Assembly: GCA_004212735.1 (NCBI GenBank)
Contig: SHBD01000006.1
Coordinates: 55,731 to 119,730, forward strand
Source of the DNA: SAR116 cluster bacterium
Lineage (GTDB): Bacteria > Pseudomonadota > Alphaproteobacteria > Puniceispirillales > Puniceispirillaceae
DNA length: 64,000 nt
Direction of reading: 5' to 3'
Shown here: positions 49,156-59,765 of the stretch, in pieces
Layout: each line of letters starts with the position of its first letter
Position numbering within the stretch: position 1 is the stretch's first letter
The notes under the pieces: model-generated
Databases searched by the model: none
What the model saw: the letters and a program-made list of their open reading frames with translations, nothing else
What the model was told of the DNA's origin: nothing
Position numbers and translations under genes: made by a program

Positions 49156-51210
49156 TTATTCCGCCGCCTCAGCCCGATCCGTGCCGTTTGCCCGCATACA
49201 TTCAGCCATCGTCTCCGATGCGCGGCTGATTGCACAGGTCATGTAAAAATTATCGATGGCAGTGGTAAATTTAACAGGCTTGACCTTGGCACGGCTGCCA
49301 AATTTAACCCATTTTGTCGGGCTGATCATGTCCCGATCAGCAAAATGCGGCACCGCACGGAACAATAACTCACGCAACTCATCCAGCGAGTCAAAGCCAA
49401 AATTGATCTTCATAACGCCGGCAAAAGCCCGCAATATCGCCCAATCCTCGCGCGCCTCACCCGGAGGGAAGGCCGCCCGGTTGGCATATTGAACACGCCC
49501 TTCGGTATTTAGATAGATGCCGTCTTTTTCCGTGTAGGCCGCGCCCGGCAACACCACATCGGCATGATGCGCGCCATTGTCACCATGATGCCCCTGATAG
49601 ACGATAAAGGCATTTTTCAGACGGGGCAGATCAGCTTCATCTGCGCCAAGCAACCAGACAAGATCAAGTTTACCAGCCTCGGCCGCCTTGCACATCGCCT
49701 CTACATCGAGGCCCGATTTTTCCGGCACAAAGCCCATATCAAGACCTGCAACGCGCGAGGCCGCACTATGCAAGATATTGAAACCATTCCATGTTTTTGT
49801 AACAACGCCGTAGGTCTCAGCAATATCACGCGACTGACCAAGCACTGCCGCGCCGTCTGCCCGGGCAAGCGCACCCATGCCAATAATGATCATCGGGCGC
49901 TTCGCTTTTTTCAATTTGGCGGCAAATTTATGTTTGCCAGACGCAAGATCGGCAAGCACCGCTGGCTCATCACCCAGGAAAGCCGCGTCATAGGTAAGAT
50001 CCATTTTTGGCCCGACAACACCAACTGGCAGGCCGGTGGACAGCCAGTTCCGGCGAATGCGTGCATTCAGCACAGCAGCCTCGATGCGTGGATTGCTGCC
50101 GATGATCAGCAGAGCGTCCGCGTCATCAATGCCAGCAATGGTCGAGTTAAAGAGGTATCCCGCCCGCGCTCCGCCAATTTTGGCACCATCCTGCCGACAA
50201 TCGATATTGCCACTGCCCATTTTGCCAAACAGTGTTTTCAGCGCGAACATAGCCTCGGCATCGACCTGATCACCTGCAATCGCCGCCATCGTCGCTGGCT
50301 TTGCCTTTTTCATCTTTGCCGCTATAGCCTTGAACGCATCATCCCAGCTGGCCGGCGCAAGACGGCCGTCACGACCCCGCAGATAAGGCCGGTCAAGACG
50401 TTGGCGGCGCAACCCATCCACCGCATAGCGGGTTTTGTCAGAAATCCATTCCTCGTTGATGTCCTCATTCAGCCGGGGCAGCACACGCATCACCTGCGCT
50501 CCACGGGCATCAACACGGATGTTACTGCCAAGCGCGTCCATCACGTCAATGGACTCGGTCTTGTTCAGCTCCCAGGGTCGCGCGGCAAAGGCATAGGGCT
50601 TTGAAGTCAACGCGCCAACCGGACATAAATCAATGACATTGGCCGACAATTCCGACGCCAGCGTCTTTTCGAGATAGGTTGTGATCTCCACCGACTCACC
50701 GCGGCCAATCGCGCCCAGCTCAGGCACACCGGCGACCTCTGTCGCAAAGCGCACACAGCGCGTGCAATGGATACAACGGGTCATCGTCGTGCTGATCAAT
50801 GGGCCCATATGTTTATTCTCAACGGCGCGCTTGTTCTCATCGAAGCGCGAGCCATCAAAGCCATAGCCCATTGCCTGATCCTGCAGGTCGCATTCACCGC
50901 CCTGATCACAGATCGGGCAATCGAGCGGATGGTTGATCAACAGAAATTCCATGACGCCTTCACGCGCCTTTTTCACCCTGTCAGTATCGGTACGGATGAC
51001 CATACCGTCGCCAGCCGGCATCGCGCAGGACGCAATCGGCTTTGGCGCCCGCTCCATATCAACAAGGCACATCCGGCAATTACCCGCAATCGACAGCCTG
51101 TCGTGATAGCAGAAACGTGGAATTTCAACATTTGCCGCCTCGCAGGCATGCAAAACGGTGGCGCCGTCCTCGACAACAACCTCAATGTCGTTCACTGTCA
51201 GCTTTGGCAT
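49156..51210 (-). CDS. nuoG: NADH-quinone oxidoreductase subunit G
   Basis: 684 residues. N-terminal 2Fe-2S domain ([19 protein letters not shown]), the His/Cys 4Fe-4S motif [18 protein letters not shown], a ferredoxin-type [10 protein letters not shown], then a molybdopterin-oxidoreductase-like domain with no cofactor. The extra N7 cluster cysteines of E. coli NuoG are not evident, as usual in this class. Confidence 0.97.
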   Translation of the reverse strand: MPKLTVNDIEVVVEDGATVLHACEAANVEIPRFCYHDRLSIAGNCRMCLVDMERAPKPIASCAMPAGDGMVIRTDTDRVKKAREGVMEFLLINHPLDCPICDQGGECDLQDQAMGYGFDGSRFDENKRAVENKHMGPLISTTMTRCIHCTRCVRFATEVAGVPELGAIGRGESVEITTYLEKTLASELSANVIDLCPVGALTSKPYAFAARPWELNKTESIDVMDALGSNIRVDARGAQVMRVLPRLNEDINEEWISDKTRYAVDGLRRQRLDRPYLRGRDGRLAPASWDDAFKAIAAKMKKAKPATMAAIAGDQVDAEAMFALKTLFGKMGSGNIDCRQDGAKIGGARAGYLFNSTIAGIDDADALLIIGSNPRIEAAVLNARIRRNWLSTGLPVGVVGPKMDLTYDAAFLGDEPAVLADLASGKHKFAAKLKKAKRPMIIIGMGALARADGAAVLGQSRDIAETYGVVTKTWNGFNILHSAASRVAGLDMGFVPEKSGLDVEAMCKAAEAGKLDLVWLLGADEADLPRLKNAFIVYQGHHGDNGAHHADVVLPGAAYTEKDGIYLNTEGRVQYANRAAFPPGEAREDWAILRAFAGVMKINFGFDSLDELRELLFRAVPHFADRDMISPTKWVKFGSRAKVKPVKFTTAIDNFYMTCAISRASETMAECMRANGTDRAEAAE

Positions 51211-51225
51211 CTGTTTCTGGGCTCC

Positions 51226-52518
51226 CTATTCAGCAGCATTGACGGCGTCAGCTGAATGACGCGCGGCAATGCGCCGTTCAATTTCCGGTCTGAAATGCTT
51301 GATGAGACCCTGAATTGGCCAAGCGGCCGCATCACCAAGAGCGCAGATCGTATGTCCCTCAATCTGGCGCGTAACCTGCTCCAGCGTGTCAATTTCGTGC
51401 GACTCAGCCTCACCGCGAACAAGTCGTTCCATCATCCGCCACATCCACCCTGTGCCCTCACGGCAAGGCGTGCATTGGCCACAGGACTCATGCTTGTAGA
51501 AATAAGACAGACGGGCGATTGCCTTGACGATGTCGGTGTTGCGGTCCATGACGATAACGCCTGCCGTGCCAAGACCCGTTCCGGCCGCGCGGAGTGCATC
51601 GAAATCCATGGTCATGTCATTACAGACATCGCGGGGCATCAACGGCGTTGAGGACCCTCCCGGGATGACGGCAAGCAAATTGTCCCAGCCACCGCGAACA
51701 CCGCCAGCATGTTTTTCCAGCAATTCACGCAGGGGAATGCCCATTTCCTCTTCAACATTGCACGGATTGTTAACATGCCCGGAAATGCAGAACAACTTGG
51801 TCCCGGTGTTGTTCTCCTTGCCAAGACCCGCGAACCAGTCCGCACCTCGTCGCAGAATGGTTGGTGCGACAGCAATGGATTCGACATTATTGACCGTTGT
51901 GGGACAGCCATAAAGACCAACACCCGCCGGAAATGGCGGCTTCAAGCGTGGTTGGCCCTTTTTGCCCTCAAGCGATTCCAACAGCGCTGTTTCCTCACCG
52001 CAGATATAGGCACCAGCCCCGCGATGCAGGTAAATGTCAAAATCCCACCCCGATTTGGCAGCATTCTTGCCAAGCAGGCCAGCGTCATACGCCTCGTCAA
52101 TTGCGGCCTGCAGACGGCGCGCTTCATTCACAAACTCACCGCGGATGTAAATGTAGGCGGCATGCGCCCGCATCGCAAAACCAGCGACAACACAGCCTTC
52201 GAGAAGCTTGTGCGGTTCATGCCGGATGATGTCACGGTCCTTGCATGTGCCTGGCTCAGACTCATCGGCATTGACGACAAGATAATGCGGGCGATCCTTG
52301 ACTTCCTTGGGCATGAAAGACCATTTCAACCCGGTTGGAAAACCTGCACCGCCGCGCCCGCGCAAGCCAGACGCCTTGATGCGCTCAACGATCTCGTCAT
52401 GGCCAAGCTTGATCAGCTTTGCCGTGTTTGACCAGTCGCCCCGCTTCCTGGCCCCCGTCAGGCCCGCATCACCCCACCCATAGATGTTGGTGAAAATACG
52501 ATCTGCATCCTTAAGCAT
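51226..52518 (-). CDS. nuoF: NADH-quinone oxidoreductase subunit F
   Basis: 430 residues. Binds NADH and FMN ([33 protein letters not shown]) and cluster N3 ([14 protein letters not shown]). Entry point of electrons into complex I. Overlaps nuoE by eight bases. Confidence 0.98.
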   Translation of the reverse strand: MLKDADRIFTNIYGWGDAGLTGARKRGDWSNTAKLIKLGHDEIVERIKASGLRGRGGAGFPTGLKWSFMPKEVKDRPHYLVVNADESEPGTCKDRDIIRHEPHKLLEGCVVAGFAMRAHAAYIYIRGEFVNEARRLQAAIDEAYDAGLLGKNAAKSGWDFDIYLHRGAGAYICGEETALLESLEGKKGQPRLKPPFPAGVGLYGCPTTVNNVESIAVAPTILRRGADWFAGLGKENNTGTKLFCISGHVNNPCNVEEEMGIPLRELLEKHAGGVRGGWDNLLAVIPGGSSTPLMPRDVCNDMTMDFDALRAAGTGLGTAGVIVMDRNTDIVKAIARLSYFYKHESCGQCTPCREGTGWMWRMMERLVRGEAESHEIDTLEQVTRQIEGHTICALGDAAAWPIQGLIKHFRPEIERRIAARHSADAVNAAE

Positions 52519-53143
52519 TGGCCACTCCCGATTGTTTCGGTTTCAGCGTTGCAAGGCTGGTCGCCCCGCTAGTTGCCTCCGACCCCGAACGACCCATCAC
52601 CGAGCCAACCGGAAGCGGGGCATCCGCCTCAAGTGAGTCCAGCAGAGCAGCGGTCGAGGCGTAATCAAGATCTTCATAGAAATCATCATTGACCTGAAGA
52701 ATCGGCGCATTGACACACGCACCAAGACATTCCACCTCCAGCAGCGAAAAGCGCCCACATTCCGAGGTCTCACCCGAAGCGATGGCATAACGGTCCTTGA
52801 TGCAGCGCATCATCTCGTCCGAGCCGCGCAGCCAACAGGGGGTTGTCGTACAGGCCTGCAGGAAATACTTGCCCACCGGTTTGAGGTTGAACATGGTGTA
52901 GAAGGTTGCGACCTCAAGCACCCTGATTTCGGCCATATCCAGCTTTCTTGCAATCAGTTCAATGGCTTTCATTGGAATCCAATTATCATGCTGGCGCTGG
53001 GCAAGGTCGAGCAACGGCATCACCGCGCTGGCCTGCCGGCCTTTGGGATATTTGGCAACGATGCGCTTGATTTCCTTTTCATTCTCTGCCGAGAATTTAA
53101 AGGTTTCAGGCTGTTCATCTGCAATGCGGGCTTCGATACTCAT
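52511..53143 (-). CDS. nuoE: NADH-quinone oxidoreductase subunit E
   Basis: 210 residues. Thioredoxin-like 2Fe-2S protein; cluster N1a ligands are in [11 protein letters not shown] and [12 protein letters not shown]-terminal tail of about 40 residues extends beyond the domain. ATG overlaps the nuoD stop region. Confidence 0.96.
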   Translation of the reverse strand: MSIEARIADEQPETFKFSAENEKEIKRIVAKYPKGRQASAVMPLLDLAQRQHDNWIPMKAIELIARKLDMAEIRVLEVATFYTMFNLKPVGKYFLQACTTTPCWLRGSDEMMRCIKDRYAIASGETSECGRFSLLEVECLGACVNAPILQVNDDFYEDLDYASTAALLDSLEADAPLPVGSVMGRSGSEATSGATSLATLKPKQSGVANA

Positions 53144-54318
53144 CTATCAATCTCACCAAAAACAACATCCAGCGATCCGATGATCGCCACGGAATCTGCA
53201 AGCATATGGCCGCGCGAAAGATGATCCACCGCAGCCATGAAGTAAAATCCAGGGGCTCTGATCTTGCAGCGGTAAGGCCGGTTTGATCCATCAGCCACAA
53301 CATAGACGCCAAACTCACCCTTCGGTGCCTCGACAGCGGTGTAGCTCTCACCCTCGGGAACGTGAAAACCCTCGGTGTAGAGCTTGAAATGATGAATCAG
53401 CGCTTCCATCGAATTCTTCATCTCACCGCGCTTGGGTGGTGTGACCTTGTTGTTTTCAGCAAGCACCGGGCCCTCAGGCATATTGGCAATGCACTGATCA
53501 ATAATCCGCAGCGACTGGCGCATCTCCTCGACCCGGACGAGGTAGCGCGCATAGCAGTCACCTGTTTTGCCGATCGGAACGTCAAACTCCATCTCAGGAT
53601 AAACGTCATAGGGCTGTGTTTTACGCAGATCCCAGGCAACGCCCGAGGCGCGCAGGCACGGGCCGGTCATGCCGAAATCAAGCGCATCTTCCTCGCTGAT
53701 CACGCCAATATCTACGGTGCGCTGCTTGAAAATACGGTTGTCAGTCAACAGCATTTCCAGATCATCAATAAAAGACGGGAATTTTGCCGCCCATTGCGAA
53801 ATCTCATCAAGCAGACCGTCCGGCAAATCCTGATGCACACCGCCGGGGCGGAAATAGGCCGCATGCAGACGAGCCCCGCAGGCACGCTCATAAAAGCCCA
53901 TCAATTGCTCACGCTCCTCAAAGCCCCAAAGCAAGGGGGTCATGGCGCCAACATCAATGGCGAAAGTCGTAAGATTCATGATGTGATTGAGAATCCGGCC
54001 AATCTCGCAATACAGAACGCGAATATATTGCGCCCGGCGCGGCACCGTGATTCCCAGTGCTTTTTCGATCGACAGAGCCCACGCATGCTCCTGATTCATC
54101 GGTGAGACGTAATCCAACCGGTCAAAATAAGGCAAAGCCTGCAGGTAGGTCTTATGCTCGATCAGCTTTTCAGTGCCCCGATGCAACAGACCCACATGCG
54201 GATCGGCGCGCTCAATCACCTCGCCATCCATCTCCAGCACAAGGCGCAACACACCATGTGCCGCTGGATGCTGCGGTCCGAAATTCATGGTGATAGGTTT
54301 GATTTGCATTTCCGCCAT
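53140..54318 (-). CDS. nuoD: NADH-quinone oxidoreductase subunit D
   Basis: 392 residues. Hydrogenase-like 49-kDa subunit forming the quinone site: [48 protein letters not shown]. Encoded separately from nuoC, unlike the NuoCD fusion of E. coli. Confidence 0.98.
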   Translation of the reverse strand: MAEMQIKPITMNFGPQHPAAHGVLRLVLEMDGEVIERADPHVGLLHRGTEKLIEHKTYLQALPYFDRLDYVSPMNQEHAWALSIEKALGITVPRRAQYIRVLYCEIGRILNHIMNLTTFAIDVGAMTPLLWGFEEREQLMGFYERACGARLHAAYFRPGGVHQDLPDGLLDEISQWAAKFPSFIDDLEMLLTDNRIFKQRTVDIGVISEEDALDFGMTGPCLRASGVAWDLRKTQPYDVYPEMEFDVPIGKTGDCYARYLVRVEEMRQSLRIIDQCIANMPEGPVLAENNKVTPPKRGEMKNSMEALIHHFKLYTEGFHVPEGESYTAVEAPKGEFGVYVVADGSNRPYRCKIRAPGFYFMAAVDHLSRGHMLADSVAIIGSLDVVFGEIDR

Positions 54319-54329
54319 GACAGTCTTCC

Positions 54330-54995
54330 CTACTCGCCCTTGCCCACTTTGTCAGCAGAACCAGCATCAATCTGACCCTGCATGCCTTCCCATGGGCTGA
54401 GAAAGTCAAAATCCCGAAATTCCTGTACCAGACTGACCGGTTCATTGACTACTCGGCGCAGCGTATCGTCATAGCGCACCTCGACATGACCGGTGAGCGG
54501 AAAATCCTTGCGCAGTGGATGTCCCTCAAAGCCATAATCAGTCAACAACCGGCGAAGATCGGGATGACCGGCAAAGAATATGCCGAACATGTCCCACACC
54601 TCACGCTCGGCCCAGTTGGCAGAATTGAAAAGCCCAACAACGGACGGCGCCGTCTGTCCTTCATCGACCGGCATCAGGATCCGCAGACGCATGTTGTTTT
54701 TCATCGATAACAGCTGATACACCATCTCGAAACGTTCTGGCCTGTCCGGGTAATCAACCGCCGTCAAGTCAGTGAGCTGGTTGAATGAGGCGACCACGTC
54801 ATCGCGTAGGCTGGTCAGCAAGGTGATCAGCGCCGGCGAGGTCGTCCGCAAAATGATCTGGCCACCGGAGATGTCAGCGCTGGAAACAGCATCACCCAGC
54901 AGATGCTGCAAGTGAACAACCATGGTTTCCAAAGCGGATGGCGCGGTATCTGTCGCCCGACCATCTTCGATTTGATCCATCTCTCCCATTAACAT
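54330..54995 (-). CDS. nuoC: NADH-quinone oxidoreductase subunit C
   Basis: 221 residues. 30-kDa subunit of the Q module. The signature [20 protein letters not shown] and [20 protein letters not shown] are conserved. Eleven bases separate it from nuoD; 83 bases separate it from nuoB. Confidence 0.97.
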   Translation of the reverse strand: MLMGEMDQIEDGRATDTAPSALETMVVHLQHLLGDAVSSADISGGQIILRTTSPALITLLTSLRDDVVASFNQLTDLTAVDYPDRPERFEMVYQLLSMKNNMRLRILMPVDEGQTAPSVVGLFNSANWAEREVWDMFGIFFAGHPDLRRLLTDYGFEGHPLRKDFPLTGHVEVRYDDTLRRVVNEPVSLVQEFRDFDFLSPWEGMQGQIDAGSADKVGKGE

Positions 54996-55078
54996 CCCCT
55001 AAGAGTGGCCAACATAATGTTGCCTGTGTCTCGATATCAACCGGGCCGTCATCACAGATCCGGCAAAACTATTGACGT

Positions 55079-55627
55079 TTACGTTCTGGCGATTGTCGCG
55101 GTGCGCCGGATTTTCTTTTGCAGTTGCAGCAGGCCATAGATCAAAGCCTCGGCGGTAGGCGGGCATCCCGGTACATAGACATCCACCGGCACAATCCGGT
55201 CACATCCACGAACCACCGCGTAAGAATAGTGATAATAACCACCGCCATTGGCGCACGACCCCATCGATAAAACCCAGCGTGGTTCCGGCATCTGGTCATA
55301 GACGCGGCGCAGCGCTGGTGCCATTTTGTTGGTCAGGGTCCCGGCAACGATCATCACATCCGATTGCCTCGGACTGGGCCGGAACAGCATGCCATAACGG
55401 TCCATGTCATAACGGCTTGAGGCCGAGTGAATCATCTCAACGGCACAGCACGCAAGGCCAAACGTCATCGGCCACAATGATCCGGAACGCGCCCAGTTGA
55501 ACAGTTTATCCGCCTTGGCAATAACGAAACCACGGTTGGTGATTTCATCACCAACGGCCTTCAGGATCGCATCCTGGTCAGGACCCTGCGGGATCGGCGG
55601 TGCGGTATATGGGTCTATTACTCCCAT
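55079..55627 (-). CDS. nuoB: NADH-quinone oxidoreductase subunit B
   Basis: 182 residues from ATG 55627 ([10 protein letters not shown]), which overlaps the nuoA stop; an upstream start at 55648 adds seven residues. Carries cluster N2 with tandem cysteines C60-C61 (LACCAVEM), C125 ([10 protein letters not shown]) and C155 ([11 protein letters not shown]). Passes electrons to quinone. Confidence 0.97.
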   Translation of the reverse strand: MGVIDPYTAPPIPQGPDQDAILKAVGDEITNRGFVIAKADKLFNWARSGSLWPMTFGLACCAVEMIHSASSRYDMDRYGMLFRPSPRQSDVMIVAGTLTNKMAPALRRVYDQMPEPRWVLSMGSCANGGGYYHYSYAVVRGCDRIVPVDVYVPGCPPTAEALIYGLLQLQKKIRRTATIART

Positions 55628-55983
55628 TCCAGAGCCCCTTTTTTCCATTCATAGATGAACCCAATCGTCAGTACGGCAAGAAATACCATCATTGACCAAA
55701 ACCCAAACAGCCCGATACCGCCGAGCGAGACAGCCCACGGAAACAAAAAGGCCACTTCCAGATCAAAAATGATAAACAGGATGGCGACAAGGTAGAAGCG
55801 CACATCAAACTGACGCCGCGAGTCCTCGAACGCGTCAAAACCACATTCATACGCAGCCATCTTTTCATCATCTGGCCGCTGATTACCGAAAATGAACGCT
55901 GAGGCCACAAAAGCCGCGGACAATCCAAACGCAATCGCAATGAAAATGGCGATTGGTAGATATTCGGACAGAAACTCCGGCAC
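55618..55983 (-). CDS. nuoA: NADH-quinone oxidoreductase subunit A
   Basis: 121 residues, three membrane helices. The conserved loop [43 protein letters not shown] is present in parts YECGFDAF and [12 protein letters not shown]. First gene of the 14-gene nuo operon, which runs leftward to nuoN without any inserted foreign gene. Confidence 0.97.
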   Translation of the reverse strand: MPEFLSEYLPIAIFIAIAFGLSAAFVASAFIFGNQRPDDEKMAAYECGFDAFEDSRRQFDVRFYLVAILFIIFDLEVAFLFPWAVSLGGIGLFGFWSMMVFLAVLTIGFIYEWKKGALEWE

Positions 55984-56348
55984 CTGGCTCTCCCATAGCT
56001 CTCCCGCAGACTTGCCACGGACACAGTTTGATTAATCCAGCACCGCCGCAAAAGCAACCCCACAAGCCTTAGATTATGCCACAATCGGGCGCATTTGCCG
56101 CGCCATTTCAGCTCGTTTTTGTACAGCCCCTCACCCAGCCCGTGATTCGCCCCGAAAAAGGCAGCCAAACTGGTGATTTTCGCAGCGGATAAAAAATTTG
56201 ATTTACGCCGCCAGACAATTCTGCTTCGGTTTTTTTAACATGAAATTTTACATGGTATTTCACTTGGAATTTCACATGAAGTTTCACATGGAAAATGTCG
56301 TCCGGTTTCACGCAAACGAGAGTGCCGAAAGGAAGTGGATTGAGGTCA
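55984..56348. promoter_or_regulatory. Divergent region between nuoA and the phyH-type gene
   Basis: 365 bases without a gene. It should carry the promoter of the whole nuo operon (leftward) and that of the dioxygenase gene (rightward). A 12-bp tandem array occupies 56241-56288 in the dioxygenase leader. On the - strand CATAAT near 56080 could be a -10 element for nuo, but no good -35 is visible. Confidence 0.4.
56241..56288. repeat. Four 12-bp tandem repeats in the phyH leader
   Basis: TGAAATTTTACA, TGGTATTTCACT, TGGAATTTCACA, TGAAGTTTCACA, then a decayed TGGAAAATG. The array creates several ATG triplets upstream of the gene, none followed by a gene-like frame. Confidence 0.88.
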
Positions 56349-57263
56349 ATGAAAGACAATGTTGTTGCAGATTATGTCACCAGCTTTGAGAGAGACGGCT
56401 ATGTGATGATGGAAGATGCCATTACCAGTGAGCAGTTGGCAGCGCTGAACGAGCAATTGCGGCGCTGGATTGATGAGTCACGTCACCATGACAGCAATTT
56501 TGGGGAAATCATGGATGGCCGACCACGGTTTGACGTCGAACCCAACACCCATGGCCCAGAAACGCCAGCGCTGCGCCGCATTTCCTCACCAATTGAAGTG
56601 TCAGACAGCTTTCTGGCTGTCACCCGCGACAATGCAGCGCTGGATTTGACGGCAGAAATTTTCGGCCCAAACATCAAGCTGTTGGCGACCAAGGTCAATC
56701 TGAAGCTCCCCGGGTCCGGAACAGCGGTCAAGTATCATCAAGATTTTCCCTTTGAGCCACATTCCAACGACAACATCATGACAGTGTTGATTTTTCTGGA
56801 TGATGTGACGCCTGATAACGGTCCGCTCGAAGTGGTGCCGGGAAGCCACAAGGACAAAATTCATACGTTATGGCATGATGGCGTGTTCACCGGCGCCGTT
56901 GACCCGGAGATTGAGGATGGGCTGCGGGACGCATCCGTCAGTTGCACAGGCAAAGCTGGTTCTGCCTGTCTGATGCATACAAGGCTGCTGCACGCGTCGC
57001 TGCCAAACATGACCAATGCCCCGCGCAGCCTGTTCATCGTTACCTATGTGGCCGAGGATGCGGTGGCTCTGTCCCCCAATCCAATTCCCCACAGCCATGA
57101 TGGTGAAATCATGCGGGGTTGCTATACCGGCCGGGTTCGCAGCACGCCCTACGAGATGGACATGCCAGAATATCCAAAAGAGGCGTCTTTCTTTGGCCAG
57201 CAGGACAAGGTAAAGCGTGAGCGAGGCCAGAACGCGGATCATTCTGGCTTGATCTTGGGCTAG
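56349..57263 (+). CDS. Phytanoyl-CoA dioxygenase (PhyH) family protein
   Basis: 304 residues from ATG 56349; an upstream start at 56295 lies in the leader. Fe(II)/2-oxoglutarate oxygenase fold: H130 and D132 in KYHQDFPF, distal H215 in LLHASLPN and R226 (NAPRSLF) for 2-oxoglutarate. PhyH proteins hydroxylate varied small molecules such as ectoine and phytanoyl-CoA, so the substrate is open. A DMT transporter gene follows 83 bases later and may move its product. Confidence 0.9.
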   Translation: MKDNVVADYVTSFERDGYVMMEDAITSEQLAALNEQLRRWIDESRHHDSNFGEIMDGRPRFDVEPNTHGPETPALRRISSPIEVSDSFLAVTRDNAALDLTAEIFGPNIKLLATKVNLKLPGSGTAVKYHQDFPFEPHSNDNIMTVLIFLDDVTPDNGPLEVVPGSHKDKIHTLWHDGVFTGAVDPEIEDGLRDASVSCTGKAGSACLMHTRLLHASLPNMTNAPRSLFIVTYVAEDAVALSPNPIPHSHDGEIMRGCYTGRVRSTPYEMDMPEYPKEASFFGQQDKVKRERGQNADHSGLILG

Positions 57264-57287
57264 AACGGGCTGATCCGGGGCCGATGC

Positions 57288-57320
57288 TGGGCGATTACTG
57301 GGCGATTACTGGGCCAATTC
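57288..57320. repeat. 11-bp tandem repeat before an EamA gene
   Basis: TGGGCGATTAC twice, then a related TGGGCCAATTC. Lies between the PhyH-type gene and the EamA gene start at 57347. Confidence 0.7.
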
Positions 57321-57346
57321 CAAGCCGACAGGGTGGGACCAATTTT

Positions 57347-58234
57347 ATGACAAAGAACGCAGCAATGCTGCTGATCCTGTTTGGCGGCAGCTGCATGAGT
57401 TTTGTCGGGCTGATGATGCGCCTGTTGGAAACAACGGATGGCCCGCTTATCCTGTTTTACCGCTCAATCGGGCTGGTGCTGATTGTCGGCACCGTTGCCT
57501 GCCTGCGCCGCCGCACATCTCCCGCGGCTTTTCTGACCAGCCTTGACCGCACCGATGCGCTGATCGGGCTGGCACTTGGCATTGCTTTCGTCACCTATGT
57601 TTTTGCCATGCTCATGACCTCTGTTGCCTCGACACTATTCCTGCTTACGATATCGCCCTTTCTGGCGGCGATCATCGGTTGGGTCTGGATTGGCGAGAAG
57701 CCACATGCTTTCACTTGGTGGGCAATGGTCGCCGCGCTGATCGGGGTTGGTGTGATGCTGGGAGATGGTTGGGAGGTGGGCCGGACCACGGGCAATCTGG
57801 TGGCTCTTGTCTCGGCGCTGTCCTTTGCGGTGATGCTTGTTCTGGCCCGAAGAAGCAAACGTGATGACGTGCTTGGCGGCACCTTCTGCGGTGGGCTTTT
57901 TGCCGGTGGCATGGGGGCAGTTGCAGCATTGACTGTCGGTGATGGCCTTGCCATTTCGCCCCATGATCTGGGGCTGACATTATTCATGGGTGCCTTTACC
58001 ATTGGCATCGGCATCGCCTTTGTGACCTGGGGGACGTCTTATGTGCCTGCGGCAGAGGTCAGCTTGCTGGTTTTGATCGAGAGTGTGCTTGGGCCGGTGT
58101 GGCCATGGCTGTTTCTTGGCGAGGCGATGAGCCGGTTGGAGATAATCGGCGGTGCCGTGGTAATGACGGCGGTGGCCTTGTTGGCATTGACCAGTCGCGA
58201 TACGGGCGGGCATGGTAGCCAGAAGAATGGATGA
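57347..58234 (+). CDS. EamA/DMT-family transporter
   Basis: 295 residues from ATG 57347, a normal length for ten-helix drug/metabolite transporters with two EamA repeats (about 6-137 and 150-285). The earlier in-frame start at 57284 lies in the 11-bp repeat and is rejected. Typical motifs: FYRSIGLVLIVG and WGTSYVPAAEVSLLVLIESVLGPVW. Substrate unknown; the PhyH neighbour suggests a hydroxylated metabolite, as inference. Confidence 0.9.
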   Translation: MTKNAAMLLILFGGSCMSFVGLMMRLLETTDGPLILFYRSIGLVLIVGTVACLRRRTSPAAFLTSLDRTDALIGLALGIAFVTYVFAMLMTSVASTLFLLTISPFLAAIIGWVWIGEKPHAFTWWAMVAALIGVGVMLGDGWEVGRTTGNLVALVSALSFAVMLVLARRSKRDDVLGGTFCGGLFAGGMGAVAALTVGDGLAISPHDLGLTLFMGAFTIGIGIAFVTWGTSYVPAAEVSLLVLIESVLGPVWPWLFLGEAMSRLEIIGGAVVMTAVALLALTSRDTGGHGSQKNG

Positions 58235-58238
58235 GACT

Positions 58239-58290
58239 ATTGGTCGAAAACATTGGTCGAAAACATTGGTCAAAAACATTGGTCAAAAAC
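58239..58290. repeat. Four 13-bp tandem repeats
   Basis: ATTGGTCGAAAAC twice then ATTGGTCAAAAAC twice: neighbouring copies are identical in pairs, which suggests stepwise duplication. Lies four bases after the EamA stop. A second 13-bp pair, CCAATAAAATGGA / CCAATAAAATAAA, follows at 58333-58358. Confidence 0.93.
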
Positions 58291-58332
58291 ATGGACCCAC
58301 AACTTGACCAAAAAAGGAGCCGATAAAGTAGG

Positions 58333-58358
58333 CCAATAAAATGGACCAATAAAATAAA
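58333..58358. repeat. 13-bp duplication before the DUF3429 gene
   Basis: CCAATAAAATGGA followed by CCAATAAAATAAA. It ends 21 bases before the DUF3429 ATG, upstream of its ribosome site. Confidence 0.7.
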
Positions 58359-58379
58359 CCTGTCACAGGGGAACGTGAA

Positions 58380-58832
58380 ATGACTGATCAACAGCAACAG
58401 GATACGCCAGAACTGGCTGTCTGGCTCGGCTATGGTGGCTTGGTGCCGTTTGCCATATGCGCCGCTGCGGCACATGGAGGCACGCCGATTCTCGCCGCTT
58501 ACGGGCTGATCGGGGCGGCAAATTACGGCGCTGTTATCCTCAGCTTTGTGGGCGCCATTCATTGGGGGCTGGCGATGCAGGATGGTCGTCATGTCTATTG
58601 GTTTTCATGGTCGGTGACACCGGCGTTGCTGGCATGGGCGGCGGTCAGCGTACTGGATGTGCGCTTGAGCATGCTGGCGCTGGTTCCCGCCTTCACCCTC
58701 GCCTGGTCAGTTGACAGGCAAGCCTTTCAGCGTGGTCTGTTGCCGGCGTGGTATATGCGGCTGCGGCATATTCTGACGGCCGGTGCGGTTGTTGGCCTGC
58801 TGTTCACTGCATTTGCGCCAGCCATTACCTGA
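58380..58832 (+). CDS. DUF3429 family membrane protein
   Basis: 150 residues with four or five membrane segments. Conserved start LAVWLGYGGLVPFAIC and the central YGAVILSFVGAIHWGLAM are diagnostic of DUF3429, found in marine Proteobacteria and of unknown role. GGGGAA lies about six bases before the ATG. Stands alone between repeat arrays and a convergent EamA gene. Confidence 0.85.
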   Translation: MTDQQQQDTPELAVWLGYGGLVPFAICAAAAHGGTPILAAYGLIGAANYGAVILSFVGAIHWGLAMQDGRHVYWFSWSVTPALLAWAAVSVLDVRLSMLALVPAFTLAWSVDRQAFQRGLLPAWYMRLRHILTAGAVVGLLFTAFAPAIT

Positions 58833-58865
58833 TAGCCAGTGGTGAGATTGCAAGTGGCGATGACT

Positions 58866-59765
58866 TTACCTGCGCGAACGCAGCATGATGATGTTGCCCG
58901 TCACAACAAGACCCAGACCGGCAAGGGCGAACGCTGTCCATTGATAGCTCTCAAAAGCGGTTGAGATCAGTAGGGCAAAGGCCGGAAACATCACCGTGGC
59001 ATAACCGGCCCGCCCGGGTCCGATTCTGCCAACCAGTGTGAGATAGCAGGCAAAAGTGATCACTGAAGAGATGACAACCAACCAGGCAAGTGACAGCAGA
59101 TAGACAGGCGTGAACTCGATGATAAACGGGCTGCCATTGGCCAGGGCGAACAATCCCAGCAACCCCGCACCATAGGCCATTCCCCATGTGCTTGCCCCCA
59201 TCACTGGTAGACCGGCACGTTGGGTTGCCGCTGAGACCAGATTGCCAGTGCAGAAAAACAGCGTCCCGCCAAGGCATAGGCCAAGGCTGAGGAGAGCTGT
59301 CTGCGACGTCTGTAATTCTGGCAGATAGAGCAGCAACACACCGGAAATGCCGATCACCGCAGCAAGCAGATGCTTCCATTTTGGCATCCGCCGCGAGGCC
59401 AATGCCACCATCAGGACGATAATCAGCGAGGCGGTGGAAAACACCACGGCGAGCAGGCCGGAAGCGCCATAACTGCCAGCGTAGTAAAACAACAGGAAAT
59501 TGGCTGAGAACAGGCACAGGCCAAGCGCCAGAAAGCGAAGATGATCACGCGCCACATAGCGCAGTTGCTGTCGCATCACTGCCGACAGGCCAAACATCAG
59601 CAACGCCGCCGCCAGATAGCGCCAGAACAGCGAAACTTCGGGGGCAACAACCCCAAGCTGTTGTTTCAACATGATCCAGCTTGTCGACCAGCCAAACACC
59701 ATGACGGCATAGAGAAAATAATCTCGCGGCGACATGACGGTCTGCGCAGTGTCAAGCTGGGTCAT
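58866..59765 (-). CDS. EamA/DMT-family transporter, end of the Lin0512 cluster
   Basis: 299 residues, ten predicted membrane helices in two EamA repeats. Its start overlaps the end of the VOC-cupin-cupin gene by 14 bases, so the two are almost certainly translated from one message. It is therefore a candidate exporter or importer for that pathway's substrate. Motif VFGWSTSWIMLKQQLG at the N-terminus is typical. Confidence 0.9.
   Translation of the reverse strand: MTQLDTAQTVMSPRDYFLYAVMVFGWSTSWIMLKQQLGVVAPEVSLFWRYLAAALLMFGLSAVMRQQLRYVARDHLRFLALGLCLFSANFLLFYYAGSYGASGLLAVVFSTASLIIVLMVALASRRMPKWKHLLAAVIGISGVLLLYLPELQTSQTALLSLGLCLGGTLFFCTGNLVSAATQRAGLPVMGASTWGMAYGAGLLGLFALANGSPFIIEFTPVYLLSLAWLVVISSVITFACYLTLVGRIGPGRAGYATVMFPAFALLISTAFESYQWTAFALAGLGLVVTGNIIMLRSRR

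Noticed and set aside
56198..56389. A 63-codon + strand frame through the 12-bp repeats
   Set aside because: The product is a four-residue periodic translation of the array and it overlaps the start of the PhyH gene in another frame.
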